From Calonectria ilicicola (lineage: Eukaryota > Ascomycota > Sordariomycetes > Hypocreales > Nectriaceae), in the NCBI GenBank assembly GCA_020809705.1, contig CP085828.1, positions 2,542,001 through 2,606,000 of the forward strand: a stretch of 64,000 nucleotides of DNA, read 5' to 3'. Shown here piece by piece: positions 1 through 10,707 of this stretch (its first letter is position 1; each line of letters opens with the position of its first letter). The position numbers and the translations under genes were made by a program. A model generated the notes under the pieces. That model saw nothing but the letters and a program-made list of their open reading frames with translations, was not told where the DNA came from and searched no databases.

Positions 1-2917
1 CTGCACGACCAACACCTCGACCAAGAAGGAAAAGTCTGTTTTTTTTTTTTTTTACTTTTCGCCCTCTCTCTTTTAGAACTAACCACGAGTGGGGTACTTG
101 CAGATACGACCAAGGTTTTGGTATATCTCGGCTAGATGAACATTCTCGTATTTTTGTGGTGGGCGAGCGGAGGCATGGAGACCATACGCTATTGGAAGCT
201 AAGCGTGGCTTCCTTTTGATGTCAAACGGCTCATTAATTTACCTTGTGTGCAATTGGTCGGTGGTGCAAAGTACACGAGCACATGGCGAGCCCATCGACG
301 CAACAAATCATAAGCCCGTCCGTCATCCCAATGAGGAAATCGAACGCACTTCGCCGCGGCATGCATCACAGAGTGTCGCGGCAGGATTCTGATGCGCTGC
401 AGTGTCAGCTGCAACACCACTCTGCATACACACTGTAGCAAGGCGGGACGGGACGAAACATGCATGCGAACCAAACTCGAGGTGAGTGAGAACTTGCTGT
501 CAGCACGATTTGCGATTTGGTTAGTGCAGTGTGGCAGGTTGGCAGTAAGCGAGTTGGGAGTAGCAGCTAAAGAGGTCGGTTGCTGCATTACAATCCAGAT
601 AGCGATAGTATGGCACCAGAGCTCGTATTAAATGGGACGGTGCGCGACAATGCCTTTTTTTTCGTTCCCATGGTGAAGCTGGAATGTGAACTGGTATTGG
701 ATCGTGGGGGTTTCTTGGGGAGTTCGTCCTCCCTTGGCTGGCATGCATGTTTCTTGGTCGAGAACGAACTCGGTTTCCGTTTACCAGAGCGATCAGAGTT
801 CCCCGCTTGTTCTTCTTATCTTCTTTTCTTCCTTTCCAAATCTTCCGTCATTGCTGGCTGCGGATTGAGTTGTCGCTCGGTCCATCGCATGGCGTTGTTG
901 ATGAAGCCAATAACGCAGGCTTCTTCGTATAAGCAGCGGGCATCCCTGCAGCGCTGATGTCACTTGAGAGCGGATGATTAGAGCTTTGGGGCCCTGAAAA
1001 GCCCAAGCAAGGGTTCTCAAGGGTCTAGACTCCCACAGATAGCTCTGAAAAGAGAGCCAGTCCCAGTTCATCCATTCATTCATCCCAAGCCAGTACAGCC
1101 GTTGCCATCCCACGTGTCTGACCCTGGCGGGTACATTGTCGGTGAAGCAGCATGGCTGAAAAAGGTGGCATGCTCAAAGTCCAAAAAGGGCATGTTGGCA
1201 AAAGAAACGAACAAGGAGGATGCCCAAAGGAGGGAACACCATCAAACCGCGACGGATGCGATTTGCCAACCTTCGCCCCTTTGCGTGGCCGCTACCCCTT
1301 GATTTCACCCGCTTGCAGAGATCAACCTACCTGTGACAGGTTTCATGTTTCATCCCTTTCGTCGTTCCCGAGCGGCCATGTAAGCTAGCCAATGTGCTTT
1401 TTTTCGCCGTCCAAGCCATGAGAAACATTGCCATCCAACCATGATGGCAAAGGGTGGGTACCATCGCACATCTATTCCCAACGGATAGAGATGACTCCAT
1501 GAGTGCGGGTTAAGTTGCGGCCCACGCGGAGGACAGACGGATGGCTTCACCCGAGCGATTCAAACATTGGCTGATGGCCAGCCCTAAAGCCATCAACAAA
1601 GTTTAGTGTGGGTCGGCCGCCCAGGGACCTGGAACCCCTGGATGGGAAAAAAAAACAGAGCCGGAAGAGGTCGCAATTGGGGTTCTCGTTGACGAGCTGA
1701 GCATTAGCTTATTTTCCTGGTCGCTAAGATACGAGGGCGCAAAAGGTCTAGCAGCCCTGGTGCATCGTGGCTGATTGATAGTAAGGTGATTGACACGGGC
1801 GGCAGGCTCTTTTTGTTTTCTTTCTTTTGCTCGAGTTGCTGTTCTTTCTTTTTGGCGCGCGGCCACACGAAACACCCGGGCGGCCCTCCACTATCCCATC
1901 TCGAGACACTCGTTGGCCTGCAGCGCGAGGATCGTGGGGCCCAGGCTGGGGGGATTTAGTTTCAGGGGCTGCCGAGCAGCAGATCCTCTGTTTTGTGTAG
2001 GTGAAGTCGCTCGTGGGCCAGTCGTTGCACACCCGCCCACCACACCTCACGCCAGTGGGCGCATGGCTCACCCACTGCAGCGCGGGGAGCCTGCCTGTTG
2101 GCTGCTGTTCCTGGCGCCCTGGCAGCGCCTGGTTGGCTGTGCCTGGCGGGTAACGTCTGCTAGGCTTGCCAAGCTTAGGTTGCAAAGGGATGAGGCATGA
2201 GATGCCAGCGTTTCTCATTCATGGCCACACGCCCACCCTCGCGCAGGGCTCGTCCAGGGCTCGTCCCTCGTCCCTCGCAGGCCTCCTTCTTTGTTCTTTG
2301 TCAGCCTTGACCCCAGATATTAATAGACCTGCCATGTCCTCTTCCCCCGGCCTCGCACCCTCGTTCCTGTCGTAGCCCAGCCAGCGCCAGCACATCTTTA
2401 GGCCCAGTGCCGTATCTTCGTCCTCGAGCCAGTCTCGCTATCGCCTCGTATTCTTCCAGATTGTTATCTGGCCTGCCCCTCTTTGGCGTTTTTTTGCATA
2501 CCTCGTATCTTGTCTTGCCTGGCGCTAACCATTCTTTTCTATCTCGTCTGACATCGGCCTGGCCCGTTTGTTTGTTCATTATATACTCTCATTGTCCCAT
2601 CTTTTGCTTGTTGCTTGACCGTCCCATCATCGTCCGAGTCTCCAAACACGTTTCATTCGCTGGCTCAAACTCGAACCCGGACATACACGACCGCGTCATT
2701 CGCTCAATTGGCATTGTTCAGTTTGGATTGTTTCATTCTCTCGGTGTAACACCATTTCAGCATCCATTCCTACGCATTGGTTCAACCGCACAACCCCGTT
2801 ACTTCCGTCTTTGGCAAACCCTTTCCGGGTTGAGGCCGCATACAACTTTTCTGTCGCTGAGCGACAGTTGATATATACTCTTTCCCTCGATACCAATTTT
2901 TTTCATCACAACTCGAA
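1..2917. other. Spacer and 5' leader region upstream of the DFG5-like gene
   Basis: I see no ORF here with recognisable protein character. The open frames are short, overlap on both strands and mostly begin with non-ATG codons. The first kilobase has T-runs and mixed composition. From about 1850 to 2917 the + strand becomes rich in C and T, the usual look of a filamentous-fungal promoter and leader. A GATATATA stretch at about 2869-2877 lies some 45 bases before the start codon of the next gene. It could be a TATA element if the leader is short. Any gene to the left of the window would have to end before base 1. Confidence 0.5.
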
Positions 2918-4437
2918 ATGAAGTTGTTGTCGCTGCTAGGTACTGCCTCGGTGGCTGCCGCCATCACAAAGCCCACTGAGCTCAATATTACTGATGAGAG
3001 TAAGTCACTTTCTGTCCCGCTCACGCTCGTCTAATCATATACCAACACACGAGTTACAGCTTCTATCAAGAATGTGGCTGCCACGTTGGCATACGACGCC
3101 ATGTCCTATTACCACGGCAATACTTCAAGCGTCCCCAAGGTATGGCAACTCCTGCACTGTTCCTAGGTATGCTGCTAACTGGTCAGGACTTGGGTGATCT
3201 CTCCGATCCCTATTACTGGTGGGTAGCCGGCGCTCTCTGGGGAGCCATGCTTGACTACTACCACCTTACCAATGATGCCACATACAACGACGTCGTCATT
3301 GATGCTCTCCTTGGACCAACCAACCTTGGAAAGTACAACAACTACATGCCCGACGAACACCGCGATGAGGAGGGTAACGATGACTTGTTCTTCTGGGGCT
3401 CCGCTGTCCTCTCCGCCGCTGAACGCAACTTTCCTCAGCCCAATGCATCCCTCCCCTCCTGGCTCGAGATTAGCGAAAACGTCTTCAACCAACTTCAAGG
3501 TCGCTGGAACACTTCGCACTGCGGTGGCGGCCTCCTCTGGCAGATTTTCCCCGAGAACCCCAACGGCCTCAACTACAAGAACTCCGTTAGCAACGGCGGC
3601 TTTTTCCAACTTGCGGCTCGACTGGCCCGCGCCACTGGTAACAGCACCTACTTGGATTGGGCCAATAAGGTCTGGGATTGGTCAACGGACATTGGCTTCA
3701 TTGACAAGGACGCCTACCACGTCTATGATGGCGCTGACTCTCGAGACAATTGCAAGGAGACCAACAAGGTTTCCTTCACTTACACCAGCGGAATCTATCT
3801 CTACGGCGCTGCTGTCTTGGCCAACTACACCGGTAAGAGCGAGTGGACGGACCGAGCCGAGAAACTCTTTGACGGCGCCAGTTGGTTCTTCTCGCCTTTC
3901 GAAAACTCGACCAACGTCATGTACGAAGCCGCCTGCGAAAAGGTTAACCGATGCAATTACGACATGTCCACCTTCAAGGGCTACCTCTCCCGCTTCATGT
4001 ACCAGTCCACCCAGCTCGTACCCTCGCTCCGCGACAAGGTTGTCGCCTACCTTCACCCCTCTGCCGAGGCTGCCGTCAGGACTTGCACCGGTGGTGACAC
4101 TGGCAGGAAATGTGGTATGCGCTGGTGGGTTGGTGGCTACGACAACAACCCCGGTCTTGGCCAGGAGATGTGCGCCCTCGAAATCGTCCAAGGTCTCCTC
4201 ATCGACTCGGCATCCGCTCCTCTGAAGGGCGATGAAATCAAGGTTGTCCGCACCACCGAGTGGACTCTCTCCGACAGGTCCATCAAAATCAAGAGCACAC
4301 CCACACCCGCTGCCACAACCTCGGCCACTCAGGCCAAGGCCACCCAAAGCGAGAATGCTGCCACGTCGTCTCAGGGAAGCCCAGTTTTTGTCTCACTTGG
4401 CGTGAGCACCATTTTACTCTTCTTGGGACTTTTTTAA
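2918..4437 (+). CDS. GH76 cell-wall alpha-1,6-mannosidase, Dfg5/Dcw1 family, GPI-anchored
   Basis: Predicted exons are 2918-2999, 3060-3139 and 3187-4437, giving 470 residues. Family members act outside the plasma membrane and are thought to process GPI-mannan so that wall proteins are cross-linked to glucan. A signal peptide (MKLLSLLGTASVAAA) is followed by the family start YDAMSYYHGN, then DPYYWWVAGALWGAMLDYY. The acidic NDDLFFWG motif holds the presumed catalytic pair D119/D120, and CGGGLLWQ follows. The C-terminus is Ser/Thr-rich with a hydrophobic tail ending FLGLF and no basic end, as for a GPI-addition signal. N-x-S/T sequons are frequent. Both introns are short (60 and 47 nt) with GTAAGT and GTATGG donors; the second has CTAAC before its acceptor. 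Length is normal for the family. I cannot tell which paralogue this is, as fungi usually have several. It converges on HIS5 with a 298-base gap. Confidence 0.93.
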
Positions 4438-4735
4438 AGTAGAAGAACGGATGATACCCTGTTGTTGTTTTTGTATGCTATTTTTTCTTTTTTTTTTTGG
4501 AAACATTGCACCCTAGAGGTCGCATATCCAGCTTGGATAAAAGAGGCGTTAGATTAGATTCCACACATCCAAATAAGACCAAAGTATAAGCGCACGAGAC
4601 AAATAGAGTGGCGCATTATCATGAGTATTTCTATGATTTACGAGATTATATCTAGAAGAGACTATATCTATACAAAACGCCATTTTACTTGGTTTTGCCC
4701 CTCTCCCAAAGTTATTCTATTGGTACCTATTTTTT

Positions 4736-6012
4736 CTACGCGCCTCTCACCTCATTAAGAGTAACTCGTAGTGATTCAAGGAATCTAGTGACCTCTGCCT
4801 CAGTACCGACAGTGATTCGCAAGCATCCTTGGCAGCCATGCTCCTTGCCTCGGAATCGAACAACTACACCCTTGCCCTCGGCCAGCTTCTCGTAAACAGC
4901 CAGCGCAATCGTGTTGTCAGGGTTACCCTGGGCATCAAGCATCTCGTAGAGCAAAAAGTTGCTCTCGGTACCACCGCGAAGACGGCCAACGCCGGGGATC
5001 TTGGGCAATTCCTCAATGAGACGGTTTCGCTGGGTCACAATCTTGGCGCGGTTTGCCTGCATGACAGCAAGTCCCTTACCGGTGACGGCGTAGGAGGCGA
5101 GAGCGCTAGTCGGGCTAGAGATGTTGTATGGGGCCTTGAGGCTGTTAAGCAGTCGGGCGATGGGGGGAGAAGTGAAAGCAACACCGAGACGAATACCGGC
5201 CATACCAAAAGCTTTGGAGAGGGTCTGCATGACGACAAGGTTGGGGAATTCGGTCACCCATTCGGCAAGTGAAGCATCCTCGTGAGCAAAATCGATATAA
5301 GCCTCATCAAGAACAACAACACCGTTCCATGTAGGGTGGTTGAGGATCTTTTCAACATCGGCCTTGGCCAACAATGCACCAGTGGGGTTTCCAGGAGAGC
5401 ACAGGTATGCTAGCTTAATGTTCTCTTCCTTGGATAGAGTATCAATGATTGCGGGAACGTCAAGCGAGAACTCAGGCGCAGGTAGAAGAGGAACCTTGAC
5501 AATGGCAATGTCGTTGACCTGGGCAGAGACGGAGTACATGCCATAGGTGGGCGGGCATGTTAGGATACGGTCGCGGCCGGGCACGCAGAAGCAGCGAAGC
5601 AGCGCATCAATGGCCTCATCACTACCGACACCGACAAATAGGTTTTCGGGCGTGAGGGTCTTGGGTGTGTGGGCGTGGGTGTTGCGCAGGTCGCAGAGCT
5701 GCTGCTTCAGGACGGGCTGGTGAGGGTCGGGATATCGGTTCAGGCCGAGGAAATCAATATCAATGTCGCTGCCAGAGGCCTTTGCCACATCCTCTGTCAG
5801 CGAAGGGCCATAGGCATTCTCATTGGCATCGAGGAGGATGTTGGTGCCGTCATCTTTGTAGTCGCTGTGACGTTCTGTTGTCAGCAATGGTGGTGCTTTT
5901 CGTGGGGCAGAGAACAGGGCGGGGGAGGGGCAACTTGCTCTCGAGCGCAACGGTAGGGCTGGAGCGCAAGAATGTTTGGCCGGGCGCAAGTCTCGAGATT
6001 GAAGGGAGCCAT
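4736..6012 (-). CDS. HIS5: Histidinol-phosphate aminotransferase
   Basis: PLP enzyme of histidine biosynthesis, converting imidazole-acetol phosphate and glutamate to histidinol phosphate. Exons are 6012-5939 and 5864-4736, giving 400 residues. The start MAPFNLETCARPNIL is chosen because the longer upstream-open frame has no ATG and reads as nonsense, while joining restores PYRCARDDYKDDGTNILLDANENAYGP, the conserved N-terminus of the family. Aminotransferase landmarks are GVGSDEAIDALLRCF, CPPTYGMYSVSAQ, SPGNPTGALL, VVLDEAYIDFA, the PLP-lysine motif TLSKAFGMAGIRLG, and the C-terminal VVVRFRGKEHGCQGCLRITVG. The 74-nt intron begins with GCAAGT rather than GT and ends CACAG, with CTGAC as a likely branch site. 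Two TGAGTCA sites upstream suggest cross-pathway (CPC1/CpcA) control. Confidence 0.96.
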
Positions 6013-6297
6013 TGCAGCGTGTCTGGGGGGACCTTTCGGTGCAGTAATTGTAGCTCTTGTTATTGGCAGTGCGAATGCTCGAATTGATTGAGGCTCGGCG
6101 CGCTGGTCCCTAGATCTTAAAGTCGATCCAATGCCCCGCCGACGCCGGAGGGACGAGTCATCATCTTTTTAATGTGGGCCGCCGTTTACAACAGGTTGTG
6201 GGACTTGTACATGGCGCTTGAGACTTTTGACCCATACGATGATAAATTCCCTATTTTTTAACTGGCTTCATGTACGATACATGGCCAGGGTGACAGC

Positions 6298-6304
6298 TGA
6301 GTCA
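6298..6304. promoter_or_regulatory. TGAGTCA, candidate CPC1/Gcn4-type site upstream of HIS5
   Basis: A perfect TGA(C/G)TCA heptamer 286 bases upstream of the HIS5 start codon. This is the binding sequence of Gcn4/CPC1/CpcA bZIP activators, which induce histidine genes on amino-acid limitation in other fungi. Occupancy in this organism is inferred. Confidence 0.6.
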
Positions 6305-6366
6305 CATTGTAACCTAGTTTATTCCGGAGCCATATATTGTGTTAACCTCAACGATAGTGACCTTAT

Positions 6367-6373
6367 TGAGTCA
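6367..6373. promoter_or_regulatory. Second TGAGTCA, candidate CPC1/Gcn4-type site
   Basis: A second perfect heptamer 62 bases further from HIS5 than the first, on the same strand. Two exact copies within 76 bases upstream of an amino-acid biosynthesis gene make a functional role likelier than a single chance match. Confidence 0.55.
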
Positions 6374-6797
6374 CCACCACATGCCCACAAAGTCGGTAAC
6401 TCATGCTATCCTTTTATCATCAAATCAGCTTGTGGTCATATTTTGTCCTTCTCCTTTAAGATTGTTTTCAATGTCCGCAATTGACAATGTATCCTGACAG
6501 CAATGTGAGTTAAACGTATAGGGTTAAGAGACAAACTTTGCACTCACTCAACGGCTACCCCGAAAGTTCAACTCCACTACCAAGTAAAAGGCTATTGTCT
6601 TTGAAATAGTTAACAAGTGATTTGTTTAGAAGATGCATTTTTCTTTCAAAATAAAATCGAAGTTTAGGTTGAAGTCAGCTACCGAACGGGTTCGGGATGT
6701 TGAGTGCCAACCATGGCAACTAAACGAGTGCAGAGCTGATTGCGAGAGCTTCACAACAGGAGAATCGAGCAAATGAGGCCATCCAATAGGATCAATT

Positions 6798-6869
6798 GGT
6801 CGCATGGCCCAATGGCAAGGCGTCTGACTACGAATCAGGAGATTGTGGGTTCGATCCCCACTGTGACCT
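6798..6869 (+). tRNA. tRNA-Arg (anticodon ACG), copy 1, type A
   Basis: A 72-nt intron-less gene. The acceptor stem GGTCGCA pairs with TGTGACC (one G-U), with discriminator T. The anticodon stem TCTGA/TCAGG encloses loop CTACGAA, so the anticodon is ACG, read as ICG for CGN arginine codons. The T arm is GTGGG-TTCGATC-CCCAC and contains the B box. It is identical to copy 3. No T-run follows directly; the first TTTTT is at 6915-6919, about 45 bases downstream, so the primary transcript may be longer than usual. Confidence 0.95.
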
Positions 6870-7376
6870 CTTTAACCTCATAACAGCTTCACTATACAAC
6901 TTGGGGAAGTCATCTTTTTGCCCTATGCTGCTTCATCATGTTCTTCCGTTCGATTTGCAGCAAGCTAGTCGTCTTCACGCCAAATACAAACATCAATATA
7001 TTGCTGGCTCCAAGTAAGGTTCTGTTAGTTCGGAATTGGACTCCACCAATTTAAAGGCCTAGCCTGTACCAGATGGCACAATGCATGATTCACTTCTTTT
7101 GCTTTTTTATGTTTGTCTCAGTGTCCAAACTTACACAACGCTTTTGTCACCACACAGCCTTTAAATCTGAGGCATATATGATGCATGTCATCGCAACAAA
7201 CATTTGGTGCACAAACCGAAAATGGAGAAGAGGGGCTATGGTTACAGGCAAGAAGAAAAATAGAGAATATCCCAGAGTGATATATGTTGAATGAGACGAC
7301 AGGCATGGGAACTTGAGTGATGGATGAGTCGGCACAAAAAGTGAAATACATCGTTGGCATTAAAAAGAAAACGTCG
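6870..7376. other. AT-rich spacer between tRNA copies 1 and 2
   Basis: The copies face each other. Only short ORFs with no recognisable content are present. The Pol III stop candidates for both genes lie within this spacer. Confidence 0.4.
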
Positions 7377-7448
7377 AGGTCACGGTGGGGGTCGAACCCA
7401 CAATCTCCTGATTCGTAGTCAGACGCCTTGCCATTGGGCCACGCGACC
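7377..7448 (-). tRNA. tRNA-Arg (anticodon ACG), copy 2, type B
   Basis: A 72-nt gene on the minus strand with the same anticodon arm as copy 1. It differs in the last acceptor pair, where A-T becomes G-C (both strands of the stem changed), and at one T-loop base, TTCGACC instead of TTCGATC. It is identical to copy 4. A T-rich terminator (T5 and T4 on the minus strand, bases 7362-7371) follows at once. Confidence 0.95.
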
Positions 7449-9922
7449 TGTTGGATGAAAAAGGCGATCTTAATTATATATATTTAGCCTAGCTGAGGTT
7501 AGTCAAAGGTGATTGATCGTTATCCACGAGAAGGGACATGTTTTCTAGCTGTCACATTAAGTCTCTAACAGAAACTGAATAACACCTCACATCCAAGTTT
7601 ACTATATAATATCCGTTAGCATACACCTCTAGCATTTTTATATGCAAATCTCATAACCTAAATAATTCTCACACACATTGTCTAACAGTATACTCAAGGT
7701 GTAGAGTATTTGAGAGAGTTGAAATTCTTACATATGGTATAATAATAGGTGCGGAGGGGGCATAGCGTCATTATTCTAATATCATTAGGTTGTAATATTG
7801 TTTCATGGAGAGAAATTAAGAAGTCTATTGGAACACGAAATAACTGCGGTGTATATATTAGGAGAATCAAGTCATATGACTTATATCGGTCCTTCTGTAG
7901 CCACTGTTTCATTCGCCAAAAATATTCTTTTCCATGAATCCCCCAAAACTGCTTGTAGTTATCCCTCAAGTTTAATATTATTGTCATTTGAGATGTCGTG
8001 TCCGCTAGTCTTGTGACAATTTCACGAATGAAATACAAGTGACTGTGCGACCTATCTATCGCGGCACCATTACCTTCCTTATTCAAGATCCAGATTATAG
8101 AAACCAATTTCCTCAAGAATTATTTCCGGTGAGGTATAGATAGAGTCGATATTGCTTTTTCCTCTCAAATAGAGAGTCCTTTCCAAATGAAACATCATCG
8201 CATATTTGTACCCAGATCTAATTACACCTGTTAAATGAAGAAAAAAACGCAGCATTTTTAAACGGTTCATAAATAACTACATATCTATTGAAAGGGGGGA
8301 AACACCGGTTTGTTCTCAATTAATTAAAAACTACAGCTGTCGATAAAGAGCTCTGATAACCCGATTTCGGAATTCGTTTCGCTGTATATTGAGATATGGT
8401 GCTCCCACTCACAGTATTAGTCTCGGGTTCATTTCTTTTCTAGGAAAACAAGCATCATCATGCAACCGATAGTTCAGTTCAGGGAATAACAGAAACTTGG
8501 AGCAACGTTTTATTGCAGTCGTCTTATCCCACAATCTGCCATCGCTAGGATCCGTACCCTGCACTTTAAATTTAGCACCGTTACATATATCTTATGAAAT
8601 TTTATTTTTCGAATAATGTGGGAAATATTAGAATGTGTCGTACTTTGATGATTATATCGTATATCAAGCTTCTCGGGACTATGAATTTTTTCTACGAATT
8701 CCCGTGTGCATCCCAAATCTGTACCAAACACATACATTATGCCCGGGTTTTCCGCCACAAGTTTGCGGGCATCCCAAATGCATGCTTCCCGCAGCTATCA
8801 GAGCGTTAATTGTATGACACAGGAACTTCTACTAACAGTACCAATGATTGTATTAATGGGTGCTCCCTACCCTAGCTTGAGCTCACTCTTGCCTCCTAAA
8901 TGGGAATTAACACGGTCATAAAAGAAGATGTTTGTAGAATGCGTAGTGCTAAGATTAGCACGCTAAAGCCTGTAACAACACAGTATCAACAAGTGTCTTA
9001 ATAGCTTACCATGTAGGGCTCGCGCCTACATGATAAACAATAATAAGCACACATTGGAGCATTACCAGATGCTATGTTTTGCACCTCTTGACAATTAAAG
9101 AAAAGAAGAAGAAAAGCTAGCAGTGCAAAGGTAACATAAGAAGTGGACAACTCTAATTCATAAGCGGATGCCTGAGTTGCAAAAGGGCAAGTTCTACTAA
9201 AAGTAGGTTGCGTTCATTATTTCGACTCTGTAGTATAGTAAACCACATGGCCCCACCCGGAATATCGCATCGTGGCATGCGTTTTATTGTTAAAGAGTTT
9301 GGTTTCAATTTGTTACACGAACAGACTTTTGTAGAGTTGGCAAGGAAAAATATAAACGATATCAATAATTCGACTTATCGATTAGGATAGAGAGATATCG
9401 ATAATCTAATTATGCATGCTTTAACTAAAAGGGTTACCAAGCAAGAAAAGAATGCTAAAAACGGACCGGGATAGAAATAAGCAAAGAAACTAGACATAGA
9501 TGCAAGAGAACTCAACGTGTCTGTGTTGTGGCTAGTACTCTAGGGTAAGAGTTGTGCTGACCAGTTTCGTAGAGGTGAGTTACACAGCGCACTAATTAAA
9601 TATTAGAGAGCTAAGATGGAAAGAGAAATGCTCTCAATACAGAACTATTAGAATGAAAATCAATCTCTATATTCAATTGCCATACTACCAGAACTTGGAA
9701 AACTGGGCAAGAAATGACAGAGAGACCTAAGTTGCCTTACTGTGTGTGTTAGCTTAATACGTCACAAGATGGACCCAGTATCCCAACTGTCCCCACAGTC
9801 ACGTGTATTAAAAATTTAGCAGCGAGCCGAGACAGGCAAATCCCTCAACCACGCCCCAAAACTCCACGGCACGAGACCACCAAAATATAGACTGCAATTT
9901 TGCCGGCGTCAACATCAAAGAC
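7449..9922. other. AT-rich, ORF-poor block
   Basis: About 2.5 kb of visibly AT-rich DNA with frequent stops in all frames, unlike the GC-richer coding flanks. Such blocks in filamentous ascomycetes are commonly decayed repeats mutated by RIP. I could not recognise a transposon protein or terminal repeats. One longer open frame on the minus strand (7694-8116, preceded by 8079-8270) is treated separately. A small perfect hairpin (ATGTAGG / CCTACAT) sits at 9011-9031. Confidence 0.45.
7694..8270 (-). pseudogene. Possible relic of a coding sequence in AT-rich DNA
   Basis: Two overlapping minus-strand open frames, 8079-8270 (63 codons) and 7694-8116 (140 codons), follow one another with a frame change. 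A 140-codon run without stops is unexpected in DNA this AT-rich. The translation is aromatic- and isoleucine-rich (for example NLRDNYKQFWGIHGKEYFWR) and could be the remnant of a gene or transposon after RIP-type C-to-T decay. I recognise no family, and the longer frame has no convincing start context. It may simply be chance. Confidence 0.2.
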
Positions 9923-9994
9923 GGTCGCATGGCCCAATGGCAAGGCGTCTGACTACGAATCAGGAGATTGTGGGTTCGATCCCCACTGTGACCT
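9923..9994 (+). tRNA. tRNA-Arg (anticodon ACG), copy 3, type A
   Basis: A 72-nt gene identical at every position to copy 1, with the same ACG anticodon loop and the same G-U in the acceptor stem. A TTTTT terminator lies at 9999-10003. The flanking sequences are not alike, so the identity is confined to the gene. Confidence 0.95.
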
Positions 9995-10635
9995 TTACTT
10001 TTTGCCACATTTCCGAGTTTCTCAAGATCATCTTGAGCACAGTCTGGAAATGTTCATCGGACAACTCTTACTCGTTGATTGGTAGCTATTTCGCATTTTC
10101 TAGTAAAATATCACTCTGATCCAGAGACCTTACATACTAGTTCACATGAATGTCCCGGGAGGACTTGTTGGTTGTACAGAACTGCCTGGCTTGAATGCGG
10201 CGGTTTGTGAGCGCTTCATTGAACCTGTTGGAGTAGTTGCTGCAATTGAGTGTCTTGGAGCAGCTGATACGTCGACTAGGCTACATATTGCAAGTTCAGT
10301 TGTCTGGGTAATTATTAGAGATAATAATTAAGCTAGCGAGGTATTGTCGCCTTGGTCAGTAAAACTGCTACAAGAGGAATTATTAGGCTAACTAGTGTAA
10401 GCTCGCTGTCACCTAACTATCACAAACAATATTTCGATTAGTCGTTAGGGATTACTTCGACTAGCATTCATAGGCGACCATTATCGTAAATGGCTGCAAG
10501 TCATTCCGATTTGCGGTCTTCGAGGCATTTTGAGAGGGTGAGCGTCTGAGCATCAACACTACGCGCCTACCCTCTGGAATGCTGTCCCTGCGGTTTAGGC
10601 TGCAAAACTATGGCCGCTCGCCACCAAAGTTGATT
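9995..10635. other. AT-rich spacer between tRNA copies 3 and 4
   Basis: It holds only a 61-codon open frame (10146-10331) with no recognisable features. Composition rises toward the genome norm near 10500. Confidence 0.4.
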
Positions 10636-10707
10636 GGTCGCGTGGCCCAATGGCAAGGCGTCTGACTACGAATCAGGAGATTGTGGGTTCGACCCCCACC
10701 GTGACCT
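10636..10707 (+). tRNA. tRNA-Arg (anticodon ACG), copy 4, type B
   Basis: A 72-nt gene identical to copy 2, with the G-C last acceptor pair and TTCGACC T loop. A TTTTT terminator lies at 10716-10720. All four copies keep the cloverleaf pairing and promoter boxes, so all look expressible. Confidence 0.95.

Larger units (their letters stand above)
6013..6797. other. HIS5 upstream region and start of AT-rich tract
   Basis: The proximal 120 bases are GC-balanced and are probably the HIS5 leader and core promoter. Two perfect TGAGTCA heptamers follow (separate entries), and a one-mismatch relative (CGAGTCA) lies at about 6155-6161. Beyond about 6200 the DNA becomes AT-rich and has no ORF I can support. 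Confidence 0.5.

Noticed and set aside
3251..4225. 324-codon frame overlapping the GH76 gene in another phase
   Set aside because: Thr/Ser/Pro-rich shadow of the real gene, whose frame carries the family motifs.
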